Both the position numbers and the translations under genes were made by a program. The notes below the pieces were generated by a model. The model made no database searches. It saw nothing but the letters and a program-made list of their open reading frames with translations, and was not told the DNA's origin. From NCBI GenBank assembly GCA_964035575.1, contig OZ037863.1:1466001-1530000 (forward strand): a DNA stretch of 64,000 nt, given 5' to 3'. This document shows, piece after piece, positions 42,082 through 52,620 of the stretch. This DNA comes from Rhynchopus sp. YZ270_cl-10 (taxonomy: Eukaryota > Euglenozoa > Diplonemea > Diplonemida > Diplonemidae). Within the stretch, counting starts at the first letter, position 1, and every line of letters begins with the position of its first letter.

Positions 42082-42749
42082 GCACTACTGACGGGGGACG
42101 CCCCATGTAGGCACATCGGTAGGATTTCGTCTTAACATAGTTTTTTGTGTAAAAAAAAATGAACCCCCTGGGTAGCCGAGGCACCTGAGTGGGGAGTGTT
42201 TGTGTCGTTCGCGGTCCTGGATCTGTGGAAGGACAGACGCGCCCCTACCCTCAGTCATCTCATTTTGTGGCTGGTGGGCAGGAGGACCAGGAGGACGCGA
42301 CGAGGACACCGGTCCTTGAACTGGACCAAGTCACAGGCGGGCAGGCTCCGTCGGCGCAAGGCGCCCTGCAATCGTCCGCCCTCCCCGGCAGCGCACCCAG
42401 TTTTCCGCAGGATCAGGGTCGCCGATGCGTTGAGAGGTGCTTTGCAGTGTGTGGCCATCTGGGTTCTGGTTTTTGTGGGGTCTGAGCTTGGGAGGTCAGC
42501 GCCACATGCTTTGGGTTGTGCGCTGTTTCGGGACGCGGAGGTGCTGGGGGTGGGTGTGCTGCGGGGACTGTGCCGCGCACGCAGGGGGTGGCGGTGGCTG
42601 GAAGGGGCGAGCGAGCGAGTGCACCGATGGACCGGAGGGATCCGAGTGGCTGCCAGCTTGGTGAGAGCCAGTGTGATGGGGGTGGGTCAGTTGTCGGTGC
42701 GTGCAGCCGAGTGGGTGTGGGTTGCATGGTCCGCAGGTGGTTGTTTGGC
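42082..42749 (+). mobile_element. 5' fragment of a second non-LTR retrotransposon copy
   Basis: Starts with the same ~95-bp leader as the full element (GCGCACTACTGACGGGGGAC to AAAAAAAAATGAACCCC) and then continues in a different, GC-rich sequence with an open + frame to 42750. The frame is Arg/Val/Trp-rich like the N-terminus of the full-length element's ORF, but not a close match. It is cut off by the poly-T of repeat unit 2, so it is a 5' piece only. Confidence 0.6.
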
Positions 42750-43650
42750 TTTTTTTTTTTTTTTTTTTTTTTTTTTCTCTTTTATGTACTTGGTCTTTTT
42801 TTGTATGTGAGAATAGAAGAAAGGAAAAAGGAAGAATGGAGTAAACAATAAAGACAATAAAATGAACAGGAAAATGGAAAAGGAAAAAGGAAATGAAAAA
42901 ATGATGACCAAAAAAGGTCGGTGTTTCAAGTTTTAGTATAAAAGGTGGGCGGTAAAGTAAAGTAAGTGGCCACTTCCTCCTAAACAAAACAAGAAACTGC
43001 ATCGTGTGTTTGTTTTTTATTCTTTTTAATCAATTTGAATACACAGGCGTCACACTTATGGGGCAAAAAAAGGAAAAAAAGAAGACCTAATCCTCCTTAC
43101 TTAAAAGAAGGGAAGGGAGAATAAAAAACACACGTGCCCATTGTTTCGTTGTCTGCAGGATGTCTTGTTTTAGTGCCTCACCTGGAAAAAGAAAAATGGA
43201 TTCCACTCAGTAAAAATAGCACACCTGTTGAACACACGTCAGGCCAGGAACAGAAGAAAAGCAAACGCTTCCACGAATGGGAGCAAAAGAAAAGTGTGGT
43301 GAAAAAACCCTTTTGGCCAAGGTGGTCTTGACTCTCTGTCTACATACTTTGGGGATGCATGATAAAATGAAACTAGATGATAGATAACAAGGAGTGTGCG
43401 AGAGTGGCCCTTCTCCAAGCTAAACAAAAAGCAAACACCCTCCACCCATCTGATCCCGCCCACAAACACAAACAATCACGACAGAAAACAAAACAGGCAG
43501 AGGATGACCAGGGTAGGTTTTACTTGGACAGCGAACCTCTGCCTTGATTCCTCTCACGCTCAGCAGGCGAGTTGCCTCAACTCTCCAGACCTGTGCTGCA
43601 ACACAGGCCTGCACATTTAGCCGCTTTTCGCTTCATGCCCCTCATCTGGC
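42750..43650 (-). repeat. 0.9-kb dispersed repeat, unit 2
   Basis: Minus-strand orientation, ending in poly(A) (poly-T 42750-42776 on +). Nearly identical, in inverted orientation, to unit 3 at 51736-52620. Its other end (CTCATCTGGC at 43641-43650) abuts the retrotransposon 5' end exactly. Confidence 0.9.
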
Positions 43651-43727
43651 GCACTACTAACGGGGGACGCCCCATGTAGGCACATCGGTAGGATTTCGTC
43701 TTAACATAGTTTTTTGTGTAAAAAAAA

Positions 43728-46700
43728 ATGAACCCCTGTTGTTTGGCGGGTTTTGTGGCACTGGTCGGCGTCGCGCGCCCACTTGGCTGGGTTCTTCTCT
43801 TGGAGGTGCGCCGTGTGGCAGCACGCAGGTGGACTCGTAGGATCGGGATGGCATTTGGCATGCTGGCGGTGTCCCTACTGGTCTTGCTGTCGTTGTTGTG
43901 GCGAGCGGTGACGCCCTGGGACCTGCGCCCTGCCCCTGCTGATCCGGAGCACCCGGTAAGCTTGTCCCCGTTTGCGTTGACCGGTGGGTGCGCAAACGTG
44001 AACGCTCCTGCGTATACAGAGCAGGCGGTGTCTGTGGACGCGACTCTGGCGAAGTTTGGAGCTAAACGCATCCCCAACGTGTCTACTAATGATTGTGGTT
44101 ATGTGGCACTACACCTCTGGGACCACGACACGCAGCCGGACGTGAGGGCAATGCGCAAGCAGCTGTATGACACAGCAGTGGAGGTGTCGAACCGCCTGGT
44201 GCAGGTGCTGGGGTCGCAGGAGGCCATGACGGAGTTTGCCAATGGTGTGACCGGCGAGGCCCACCTCAACCACTTGGGGCTTCAGCTCACCGCGACAGCA
44301 TCCCGCATCAACATCGTGGTGGTGCAGGCGTCGGAAGAGAACCCCCTCGTGCGCATCACCCCTGGTAGCAAAAGAGTCGCCAAGTCGTACGCGGAGAGCT
44401 TCCAAGCGAAACTTCCCACGGTCGTCATCGCTCTCTGTGACTCTCACTTTGAGGCAGTGGAGCTTGTCCCGGAGGTGGGGAAGACCAAGGAGGGGATGGC
44501 AGAGAAGATGAGGAAGGAGGCTCGGCAGGCAGTGCTGGACACAGCGCATTTGGATGGCATCATCCCCACCAACACCACCACCACCGCCCCCCTGGCTACC
44601 AAGCTGGGACACATCAATGCGGATCGGGTGTTCTGCCCCTTTGATGGATGCAGAGCGGGAATTTTGTCTTCGAGTGATGCGGTCGGGGGCCTGTCTCGTA
44701 AGGGCTTGCTGCAGCACATGCGTCGCCACCAGGCGGATGGGGCGTACATCCCCGACGAACTGTTGGGCCACTTGGGCATGTCGCGCTGTGCGAACGATCA
44801 GTGCGACATGCTATTGCCGCAGAGCAAGGAGGTCTGCAACACCTGTACGGTGCACTTTGGCGAAGAAGGCTTCACCGCTCCGTCTCCCTCCAGTCGAGGA
44901 ATGCTGACAGATCAGGATGACCTCCCCTCCTTTGAAGTCATGGGGACCACCAGGATCCAGCTGAAGGGCGGGTGCCCAGACAAACACCTGCAGCTGTACA
45001 GCGAGCTCTTCCTGAGGGTTCTTATGGACATCCTTGAGTACCAAGACGAGGTGGCATGGAAGCGCCTTGCACTGTTCTTCACTGTGTTGCACCGGACACG
45101 GACAGAACGAGGGGGCAAGGACCAGGAGCGACGTTTGACGAGCACCTGGGGGAAGGACTTGGAGGCTTGGAAGGCTGGCCAGTATGTCGCCCTGTGGGAG
45201 CAAACGGTAGAGGAGCGGAAGCCAAGGCCCTCTGGGTGGTCGGATGAGGACACTGACGAAGGGAGACGGAAGCGCACCATCGCCAAAGCGAGAGCAGGAC
45301 TCCCGAGCCAGGCCATGTCTTGCGCTACCAGCGACGGCCTCGCCCCACAGACACCGGCGACGCTGGAAAAGCTTCAGACGAAGCACCCAGCCGCTGCCGA
45401 CTCCAAGGCCCTGGAGCAGGCGGATTGGCCCCAGCCTCAGGAGGTCCCACCGGTGACAGTGGTGGAGGTGATGAAGGCCCTGCGGAGCATGCCGAAGTCA
45501 TCGGCGGCGGGTCCCTCGAACGTGACGGGCGCGCACCTTCGTACACTTTGCCTACAGAGGCGGGCTAAGGGCACTTTGGCAGTGCTGGCCGCAGTGTTGA
45601 CGTCTTTGGCACGAGGAAATGCTCCAGTGGAGGTGGCTGAGTTCTTCGCCGGCGCTAACTTGGTGGCTCTCCGGAAGCCTGCAAAGGGGCCGGGCCTGGA
45701 GGAGGACGTGCGTCCGATTGCGGTTGGGGACACTCTCCGCAGACTGGTGGGAAAGATTCTGTCGGCGCGAGTGCGGGTGCCTGCTAGGACGCTTCTTCTT
45801 CGAGGGAACCAGGTGGGGGTGGCAACGGCAAGGGGGGCGGCAGTGGCGACTGATGTTATCTCGCAGTACGCCGTGCGCAACCGCGGAAAAGGTAAAGTCA
45901 TTTTGAAAATTGACTACCGTAACGCGTTCAACTGCGTAGACCGCCTGTCGATGCTAAGAGCGGTCGACGCCAACCTCCCCGAGCTGGCCCCATGGGTGCG
46001 ATGGTGTTACCTGGAGCCCTCCAGCCTGTTTTATGGTGGGGATACCATAAGGTCACAGCGCGGAGCTCAACAAGGAGATCCCTTGGGCCCGCTTCTCTTC
46101 TCCCTGACCATCCACCAGATGGCGCTAGAGCTGAAGGGGCACCCAGGCCTGGATGGGACTTTGTGGTACCTCGATGACGGCTCTCTGCGGGGGTCCCCTA
46201 AGGCGGTTTTTGAGGCGTACCAGGTTCTGTGCACTCGTAGCTCCGAACTGGGGTTGGAGGTGAACGCGAACAAGTGTGAGCTCATCTCCACTGGTGGCGT
46301 CTCCAAGGAGGATCTCGAGGCCGTGGGGTTCACGTTGAACGAGGGTGGACAGGACGCCATGGGTGAAGGCGGGTTCCGGCTGTTGGATGTGGATGGGTTC
46401 GACTTCTTGGGCATCCCCATTGGGTCTGCGGCTTTCTGCGAGGAGTACATGGCCCAGAAGGTGGACGATTCCCGCCGCAACCTGGAAGCCCTTGTGGACC
46501 TCGGGGACTCCCAGGCAGCCTTCTACGTACTGAGATACTGCGAAGGCTACTGCCGCATGGTGTTCTACATGCGGGGGATCCCACAGTGCGCGGAGTACCT
46601 GACGGCCTTTGACGACCTGATCGACAGGTGCCTGGCTGCGCTTCTGCATGACCCGGATGGGGCGCTGCCGGAGTTGGCAAGGGCGCAGGCGGCGCTTCCT

Positions 46701-49700
46701 GTGGCGCTTGGGGGGCTGGGTATCCGTCGCACCGTGGACCATCGGACAGCTGCGTCCCTCGCCTCTCAGTCAGGGAACCTGCAACTGTCGCAGGCCTTGG
46801 ACCCGGCCTTCACCTGGGATGAGGAGAGATGGAACAGCGCGGCTGAGGAGTACAACTCCAGGGTACCGGTGGCGTTTCACGTGGACAGGGCCCAGCCGAA
46901 GAAGATCCTGGAGCAGCAGAGTCTGTCATCTGCGGTGATTGACGCCCAGGCAGACAAGTTGATGCAACAGCTCTGCATGCGAGACCGAGCACGGATGAAG
47001 TCCCTTCTCCTGCCGCTTTCCGGGACGTACCTCACGGCGACACCCTCAGCAAGGAACCAGATGTCTTCAGCGGATTTTGCGGTTGTGACCCGTTTCCGAC
47101 TAGGGGTGGCCATCCATGCGGAGGGAACGACTTGCTCGGCATGTCAGGGGGGGCAGAAAAGGGTTGTCATGGACTCCTTTGGCGACCACACCTTTGGCTG
47201 CCCCTACTCCAAACACCGCGTCGCCCGCCACAACGCCTTGCGGGATTCGGTGTACCGAGCTGCTCAAGGGGCGGGCTTGGACCCTGCTTTGGAGGAGACC
47301 GTGCGAGTGGAGTTGGAGTCGAAGAAGCGGCCAGGCGACGTCTACCTCCCAGTAGGAGTGGCGGAAAATGGACCTCGTTGTTTGGACATCACCCACGTGT
47401 GCCCCACCTTGCCTTCCTACAGAACAGGGGCCTCGAAGTTTGTGGGCTGGTCGGCGAAGAACCAGGGCCAGGTCAAACGGGAGAAGCACGAGCGGGATTT
47501 GAACAAGATCAATACCAAGTTCTCCCCTATTGTGTTTGAAGCCTTCGGGGGTGCAGGCGACGAGGCGAACCTCTTGATTGCGCAGCTTGGAGGCCTGACG
47601 ACGGGACAGACGTCGCACCTGACAGGGTCGGCAGAGTTGCGCATCCGGGAGAGCATTGCGGTGGCGTACCAGAAAAAGGTCGCATCTTCCTTTCTGGAGC
47701 GGGGTGCTATGTGTGTAGGGATTGCCACCCTGAAGCGGGAGCCGTGTGTGGAGGTAGATGTGGCACCGTCTGCAGAGGACATGGACCGGTTTGGACGCCG
47801 CAGTGCAGGGGCCGTGGAACCTCTCTGTGACGATGCGAACCCTGACGACGATATGAGTCGTCCTGCAGACCGAACGGAGGAGCAGCAGGGGAAGCGCAAG
47901 AGGGACGTGAAGCCGGACCACGTGGAGCCACCGAGGAAGCGGACCGGGAGGTTCGATTCGGCCACCGTGATTCCGGAAGGGCCTGGTCTCGATGTGGTGC
48001 GTGAGTGGGAGTTTTTGCGTGAGTGCCGGGCAGCGCAGAGGCCTCGGGCGACGGAGCAGGCGGCCAAGCTGGGAGCCTCGAAGGTGACTTGGTCGTTTGT
48101 GGCGGGGGACTGTGCTTTTGAGGCTTTGCTCTTCGCCACCGGGCGCACGGATTTGACGGTGGAGGGTCTGCGCCAGGCGGCAGTGAAGAAGGTCCAGGGC
48201 CTCGCTGATCTGTCGAGTGCGGCTGTCCCTAATTTTGGGGTCTGGCAGCGGCTGATGACGAGTGGGGACAGAGGAGACAAGCGTACGTGGGCGGATGCCA
48301 TTGCAGTGGCGGGGGCAGGGGAGGCTCTTGAGGTATCTGTGGTCATCCTCAACGAGTTCGCCCGCCCTTCTCTGATGGTGCCAAGAAAACGGCCTAAGGC
48401 AGTGGTCCTTCTCCTCCACTCGGGTGACCAGGATGCGGCAGATGGATCCGGCAGTATCCCGGGACACTACGAGCCCCTCACCATGGACCCGGCTCTGCAG
48501 CAGCACATCCTGTCTTTTGAGGCCACAGGTGGTAAGGGGGAGTGCCAGTCAGAGCGCCCCATGGCTTTTGTGGGAGCGAGGGAGGCGGAGGCGTCGAACA
48601 CTTTCCTGCAGTGCGAACAATGCAGCAAGCTCTTCGATGCGTCGGACGCACACTTCTGCTGTCACACGTGTGGTGGCTTGGCATGTCTGCACTGCGCTCA
48701 GGGGTCCAAGCACTGCCCTCTGTCGCAAATTGGCAGGGCGGAATACTTCAGTGCCCTGTCTTTTTTGCACTCGAATGTTCCGGCTCAGGCTGCCTCTGCG
48801 GAGGGGAGCGGAGACCCACCACCTAAACGGGCTCCTTCTCCAGCAGTGCCAGCTCCCGAGGGCGAGGACGTCGAGGAGGTAGACATGCCAATGGCGGGCG
48901 AAGAGGGGCAGCAGGCAGAACAGAAGCAGCAGAAGCACGAGAAGCAACGGAAACAGCAGAAGCAGCAACAACAAAAGGCGGACCAGGAGAAGAAGGAAGC
49001 GTTGCAGCGTGCGTCGGACGCGTGGCAGCAAGCCCTGGAGGTACGGCGGGAGCATCGTCGGTCGTGGGGACCGGATTTGGCCGCGCTTCGGGGCACTTTT
49101 GGCGACCGCCAGCAGGAGTTGAGTCGTTTCCTGGAGGAACAGAATGTGCGTCTGGACCAGGCGAAGGCGGCGGACAGGCATCGTGTGGAGGAGCTGACCG
49201 CCAGGCACAAGCGGGAACTCGCAGAGGACGCGAAGAAGATGCATGCGCAGTACTTGGAAGACTGCGATCGGCACCCCGAAGCAGGAGAGTCGCTCCGGGC
49301 GGAGTATGACAGGCAACGCTGCGAGAGGCATTACGCCATCGCAGCTAAGCATGAGTCGGAGCAGAAGGCGACCACTCTGTTGTTGACGGCGGTGAACCTC
49401 TCCCGACAGCTGGAGGCAGAACGCATGGTGGCATACGGGCGGTGCTTTGGGGTGGTGTGCGAAGGGCGGCTATTCCTCCCCTGCCATGCGGTGCGGAGAG
49501 CGGTGGGCGACGACCCTGAAGGACTCGAACCTGACTGTGTCGGCGACTGGATGGCTCTCTTTGGTCCTCAAGGTGCTTCTCCGTGCCCGGGCGAGTTCCT
49601 GTACTGCTGGGCGACACAGCAGCCGTGGAGTGGGAACGGGGAGGGGGACGGTGATTGCCCGGAGTCGGTGGTCGCCCGTCAGGCGGTTAGGAAGATAGCA

Positions 49701-50720
49701 GGGGAGGCCGGATACTGCGACACCTGGGGCAAGACCAGCGCGGTCATCGTCGTTCGGGAAGGCAGGGTCAGCTGGGGAACCCCTTCTCGGGATCAGCTGG
49801 AGGAGGAGGTGGGGCGACAGGCCGAGGCGGCAGACACCGAGGTGCGTGTGAAGGTGGAGGAGATGGATGATGATGAGCAGGAGCAGGAGGAGGACCTCGA
49901 CACCGCGATGGAGGGGGCGGATCGCTCGCATTCTCTGTCAGTGGAAGGCATCCCTGACCAGAAGAAGCAAGCGAGGGTGAGGGAATTGCTGAGGGCGCAG
50001 AGCGAGGCTTGGATGTGGACGGAGGAGGAGCGGACGGAGAGGGGGGGTCTTTTCCCGTGCCTCACCATGGGGTCGCCGGTGCCTTCTTCTGTGACGAAGT
50101 GGATCTCCCTGTTCCACTACCGTCAGGGAGAGAAACAGGATGGCAGACCCTTGTTGTCACTCCCCCTCTCTACCGCTACTTTCACTCAGTGGTATGAGGT
50201 GATGAAGGTGGTGGGTTTGCATGAGTGGTCGGTTCAGGAAAAGTGCAAGGCAAAGTCGACGTTGCATGCCCTGACGGACAACCGGAGCAGTAGGGGGCAG
50301 GCCTTTGCAGCGGAGAGTACAAGGAGGGAGAATGAGGCACGAGCGGCTCGAGAGGGAATAGGCCGACAACCTCAAGCCTCCTCTTCTTCTTCTTCTTCCT
50401 CCACCTCTGCAGGCCGTGGCACTACAACCTCCATCGCCCAACCTGCAGTCTCCACTTCTTCCTCCTCCTCATCGGCAGGCCGTGGCAATGCAACCTCCTC
50501 CGCCCAACCTGCTCCTTCCCCAGCTCCCAAAGGACCCCAGCGCCATGCAGCTCAGGGTAGGTCCAACACGTCGAACGTGTTCACCGACGCAGTGGCACAA
50601 GCGACGCAGCATGTGCTCTCGCCCCAGGAGGTGCAGAGAGGGCGCAATGGTCGCGGTGGTGGACAGAAGGGGAGACAGAGCGGAGGAAGGAAGGGGAAAA
50701 AGGGGAATAAAAAGAATTAG
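43728..50720 (+). CDS. LINE polyprotein: OTU - Zn finger - RT - RLE - OTU - Zn finger - coiled coil
   Basis: 2330 aa, uninterrupted. Domains in order: hydrophobic N-terminus (maybe upstream of the true start); OTU-like cysteine protease domain (~115-250; NDCGYVAL with Asp122/Cys123, CDSHFEAVEL with His240); C2H2 finger (~303-336, FCPFDGC...HMRRH) and a CxxC pair (~356-375); reverse transcriptase (~570-900) with KIDYRNAFN (Asp729), GAQQGDPLGPLLF and YLDD (Asp816/817, a variant of YADD). Next a CCHC knuckle (C1136, C1139, H1154, C1158) and a PD-(D/E)XK restriction-like endonuclease (RPGDVYLP Asp1204, LDITHV Asp1220, KREKHE). Then a second OTU (~1455-1585; GDCAFEAL Cys1462, GHYEPL His1580), a RING-like Cys/His cluster (~1629-1667), a Gln/Lys/Glu coiled coil (~1715-1890) and a Ser-rich then Gly/Arg/Lys-rich tail. 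Two OTU domains in one LINE is unusual. Catalytic residues appear present, so it may be active. Confidence 0.88.
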   Translation: MNPCCLAGFVALVGVARPLGWVLLLEVRRVAARRWTRRIGMAFGMLAVSLLVLLSLLWRAVTPWDLRPAPADPEHPVSLSPFALTGGCANVNAPAYTEQAVSVDATLAKFGAKRIPNVSTNDCGYVALHLWDHDTQPDVRAMRKQLYDTAVEVSNRLVQVLGSQEAMTEFANGVTGEAHLNHLGLQLTATASRINIVVVQASEENPLVRITPGSKRVAKSYAESFQAKLPTVVIALCDSHFEAVELVPEVGKTKEGMAEKMRKEARQAVLDTAHLDGIIPTNTTTTAPLATKLGHINADRVFCPFDGCRAGILSSSDAVGGLSRKGLLQHMRRHQADGAYIPDELLGHLGMSRCANDQCDMLLPQSKEVCNTCTVHFGEEGFTAPSPSSRGMLTDQDDLPSFEVMGTTRIQLKGGCPDKHLQLYSELFLRVLMDILEYQDEVAWKRLALFFTVLHRTRTERGGKDQERRLTSTWGKDLEAWKAGQYVALWEQTVEERKPRPSGWSDEDTDEGRRKRTIAKARAGLPSQAMSCATSDGLAPQTPATLEKLQTKHPAAADSKALEQADWPQPQEVPPVTVVEVMKALRSMPKSSAAGPSNVTGAHLRTLCLQRRAKGTLAVLAAVLTSLARGNAPVEVAEFFAGANLVALRKPAKGPGLEEDVRPIAVGDTLRRLVGKILSARVRVPARTLLLRGNQVGVATARGAAVATDVISQYAVRNRGKGKVILKIDYRNAFNCVDRLSMLRAVDANLPELAPWVRWCYLEPSSLFYGGDTIRSQRGAQQGDPLGPLLFSLTIHQMALELKGHPGLDGTLWYLDDGSLRGSPKAVFEAYQVLCTRSSELGLEVNANKCELISTGGVSKEDLEAVGFTLNEGGQDAMGEGGFRLLDVDGFDFLGIPIGSAAFCEEYMAQKVDDSRRNLEALVDLGDSQAAFYVLRYCEGYCRMVFYMRGIPQCAEYLTAFDDLIDRCLAALLHDPDGALPELARAQAALPVALGGLGIRRTVDHRTAASLASQSGNLQLSQALDPAFTWDEERWNSAAEEYNSRVPVAFHVDRAQPKKILEQQSLSSAVIDAQADKLMQQLCMRDRARMKSLLLPLSGTYLTATPSARNQMSSADFAVVTRFRLGVAIHAEGTTCSACQGGQKRVVMDSFGDHTFGCPYSKHRVARHNALRDSVYRAAQGAGLDPALEETVRVELESKKRPGDVYLPVGVAENGPRCLDITHVCPTLPSYRTGASKFVGWSAKNQGQVKREKHERDLNKINTKFSPIVFEAFGGAGDEANLLIAQLGGLTTGQTSHLTGSAELRIRESIAVAYQKKVASSFLERGAMCVGIATLKREPCVEVDVAPSAEDMDRFGRRSAGAVEPLCDDANPDDDMSRPADRTEEQQGKRKRDVKPDHVEPPRKRTGRFDSATVIPEGPGLDVVREWEFLRECRAAQRPRATEQAAKLGASKVTWSFVAGDCAFEALLFATGRTDLTVEGLRQAAVKKVQGLADLSSAAVPNFGVWQRLMTSGDRGDKRTWADAIAVAGAGEALEVSVVILNEFARPSLMVPRKRPKAVVLLLHSGDQDAADGSGSIPGHYEPLTMDPALQQHILSFEATGGKGECQSERPMAFVGAREAEASNTFLQCEQCSKLFDASDAHFCCHTCGGLACLHCAQGSKHCPLSQIGRAEYFSALSFLHSNVPAQAASAEGSGDPPPKRAPSPAVPAPEGEDVEEVDMPMAGEEGQQAEQKQQKHEKQRKQQKQQQQKADQEKKEALQRASDAWQQALEVRREHRRSWGPDLAALRGTFGDRQQELSRFLEEQNVRLDQAKAADRHRVEELTARHKRELAEDAKKMHAQYLEDCDRHPEAGESLRAEYDRQRCERHYAIAAKHESEQKATTLLLTAVNLSRQLEAERMVAYGRCFGVVCEGRLFLPCHAVRRAVGDDPEGLEPDCVGDWMALFGPQGASPCPGEFLYCWATQQPWSGNGEGDGDCPESVVARQAVRKIAGEAGYCDTWGKTSAVIVVREGRVSWGTPSRDQLEEEVGRQAEAADTEVRVKVEEMDDDEQEQEEDLDTAMEGADRSHSLSVEGIPDQKKQARVRELLRAQSEAWMWTEEERTERGGLFPCLTMGSPVPSSVTKWISLFHYRQGEKQDGRPLLSLPLSTATFTQWYEVMKVVGLHEWSVQEKCKAKSTLHALTDNRSSRGQAFAAESTRRENEARAAREGIGRQPQASSSSSSSSTSAGRGTTTSIAQPAVSTSSSSSSAGRGNATSSAQPAPSPAPKGPQRHAAQGRSNTSNVFTDAVAQATQHVLSPQEVQRGRNGRGGGQKGRQSGGRKGKKGNKKN

Positions 50721-51735
50721 AGAGTTAGAGAGTTAGAGGGTGAGAGTGTGTGTGTAGAAGCGTGTAGAGAATGACAGTTTGCCCCATGTTTATTTTTAAC
50801 CCTTTTTATTTTGTGTTTTTGGTTCTTTTCATCCTTTGGGGTTTGCCCCCCCCTTTCCCCCCTTTCCGCCCCCCTTCCTATTTGTTAATATTTTTGGTTG
50901 GCTGCTGGCTAGGACGGGTCTACCCCAGCGACGGCCCTTACCCCTTGGACGAGGCTCTGAGGGTAGAGGGCAGTCTCGGAGTAAGACCTGTCTAAGAGCC
51001 AGGCCAGTGGCATCAGGAGCCATTGGGCCACTTTTATAGATTGTGCAGTAGAGTAGAGTTTGTACAGAACTCTTGTCCTTTGAGTTCCTTTTTTCACTCC
51101 TTTAGTTTTTCATTTTTACCTTGTGAAGGTCAATTTAAATTTTTCATTTTTCAAAACCACCACAGGTAAGCACGAGACCCACCATTGTTGTTGTTGATTT
51201 TGTTGTGCGTTATTGTTGTTTTCCCCTTTGGGTGTCAGTCAGTCGGGTCAGGTCACACTTACTGAAGTTCTCAAAAATTTTCACCAAAAAGAAAACTACT
51301 AAAAAGATTATGGAACTTCCTTTTTATTTGTTTGTGTGTTACAGAGGAAACGGCTCACTCAATCCCCTCCTTCTCCTCCCCTCCCCTCCCCAAGACAAAG
51401 CAAAATAAAACTACACCGGTAGACAGAGCAACCCTCCCGTCCCATCCCCTCCCCTTTTCCTTTTGGGAAAAATTGCACTCACATACTACCCTTTTGCTTA
51501 TTTGCAGGGAAGTGTTGGTTGTAGTTGTCCCACATGCTTTCTATTTTAGTGCCACTAACTGTGTTTTCAGGCACTGTCTTGCCAGTACAATAGTAAAGTG
51601 CCCTTGTCTGGACATCTAGCTGTTTACATACTCGCTTGACTAGTAAGTACCCCCTCTGTCACTGGATGTAGATAAAAAAAGCGAGCCTAGGGCTAAGTTG
51701 AACAACACCAAAAAAAAAAAAAAAAAAAAAAAAAA
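50721..51735 (+). other. 3' UTR of the LINE with poly(A)
   Basis: T-rich and C-rich non-coding tract with no gene. It ends ...GTTGAACAACACC followed by 26 A residues, directly against repeat unit 3. Confidence 0.65.
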
Positions 51736-52620
51736 GCCAGATGAGGGGCATGAAGCGAAAAGCGGCTAAAGGTGCAGGCCTGTGTTGCAGCACAGGTCTG
51801 GAGAGTTGAGGCAACTCGCCTGCTGAGCGTGAGAGGAATCAAGGCAGAGGTTCGCTGTCCAAGTAAAACCTACCCTGGTCATCCTCTGCCTGTTTTGTTT
51901 CTGTCGTGATTGTTTGTGCTTGTGGGCGGGATCAGATGGGTGGAGGGTGTTTGCTTTTTGTTTAGCTTGGAGAAGGGCCACTCTCGCACACTCCTTGTTA
52001 TCTATCATCTAGTTTCATTTTTTCATGCATCCCCAAAGTATGTAGACAGAGAGTCAAGACCACCTTGGCCAAAAGGGTTTTTTCACCACACTTTTCTTTT
52101 GCTTCCATTCGTGGAAGCGTTTGCTTTTCTTCTGTTCCTGGCCTGACGTGTGTTCAACAGGTGTGCTATTTTTACTGAGTGGAATCCATTTTTCTTTTTC
52201 CAGGTGAGGCACTAAAACAAGACATCCTGCAGACAACGAAACAATGGGCACGTGTGTTTTTTATTCTCCCTTCCCTTCTTTTAAGTAAGGAGGATTAGGT
52301 CTTCTTTTTTTCCTTTTTTTGCCCCATAAGTGTGACGCCTGTGTATTCAAATTGATTAAAAAGAATAAAAAACAAACACACAATGCAGTTTCTTGTTTTG
52401 TTTAGGAGGAAGTGGCCACTTACTTTACTTTACCGCCCACCTTTTATACTAAAACTTGAAACACCGACCTTTTTTGGTCATCATTTTTTCATTTCCTTTT
52501 TCCTTTTCCATTTTCCTGTTCATTTTATTGTCTTTATTGTTTACTCCATTCTTCCTTTTTCCTTTCTTCTATTCTCACATACAAAAAAAGACCAAGTACA
52601 TAAAAGAGAAAAAAAAAAAA
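51736..52620 (+). repeat. 0.9-kb dispersed repeat, unit 3 (inverted relative to units 1 and 2)
   Basis: Starts GCCAGATGAGGGGC right after the LINE poly(A) and ends in its own A-run (52608-52620). About 99% identical to the reverse complement of unit 2. A poly(A)-ended repeat on the + strand here and on the - strand upstream gives the LINE an inverted-repeat frame. Confidence 0.9.

Larger units (their letters stand above)
43651..51735 (+). mobile_element. Full-length non-LTR retrotransposon (LINE) of the RLE type
   Basis: 8.1-kb element: ~77-bp 5' leader, one 7-kb ORF, ~1-kb 3' UTR and a 26-base poly(A) (51710-51735). The RT plus C-terminal restriction-like endonuclease, without an AP endonuclease, place it in the early-branching R2/NeSL/Utopia-like group. 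Both ends abut inverted copies of the 0.9-kb repeat, so an ordinary target-site duplication is not visible. The intact reading frame and near-identical flanking repeats suggest recent insertion. Confidence 0.85.

Noticed and set aside
41181-43650. Reading the repeat units as LTRs of a retrovirus-like element
   Set aside because: The downstream copy is inverted, the RT belongs to the RLE LINE type, no integrase or RNase H/protease order is seen, and a poly(A) tail is present.
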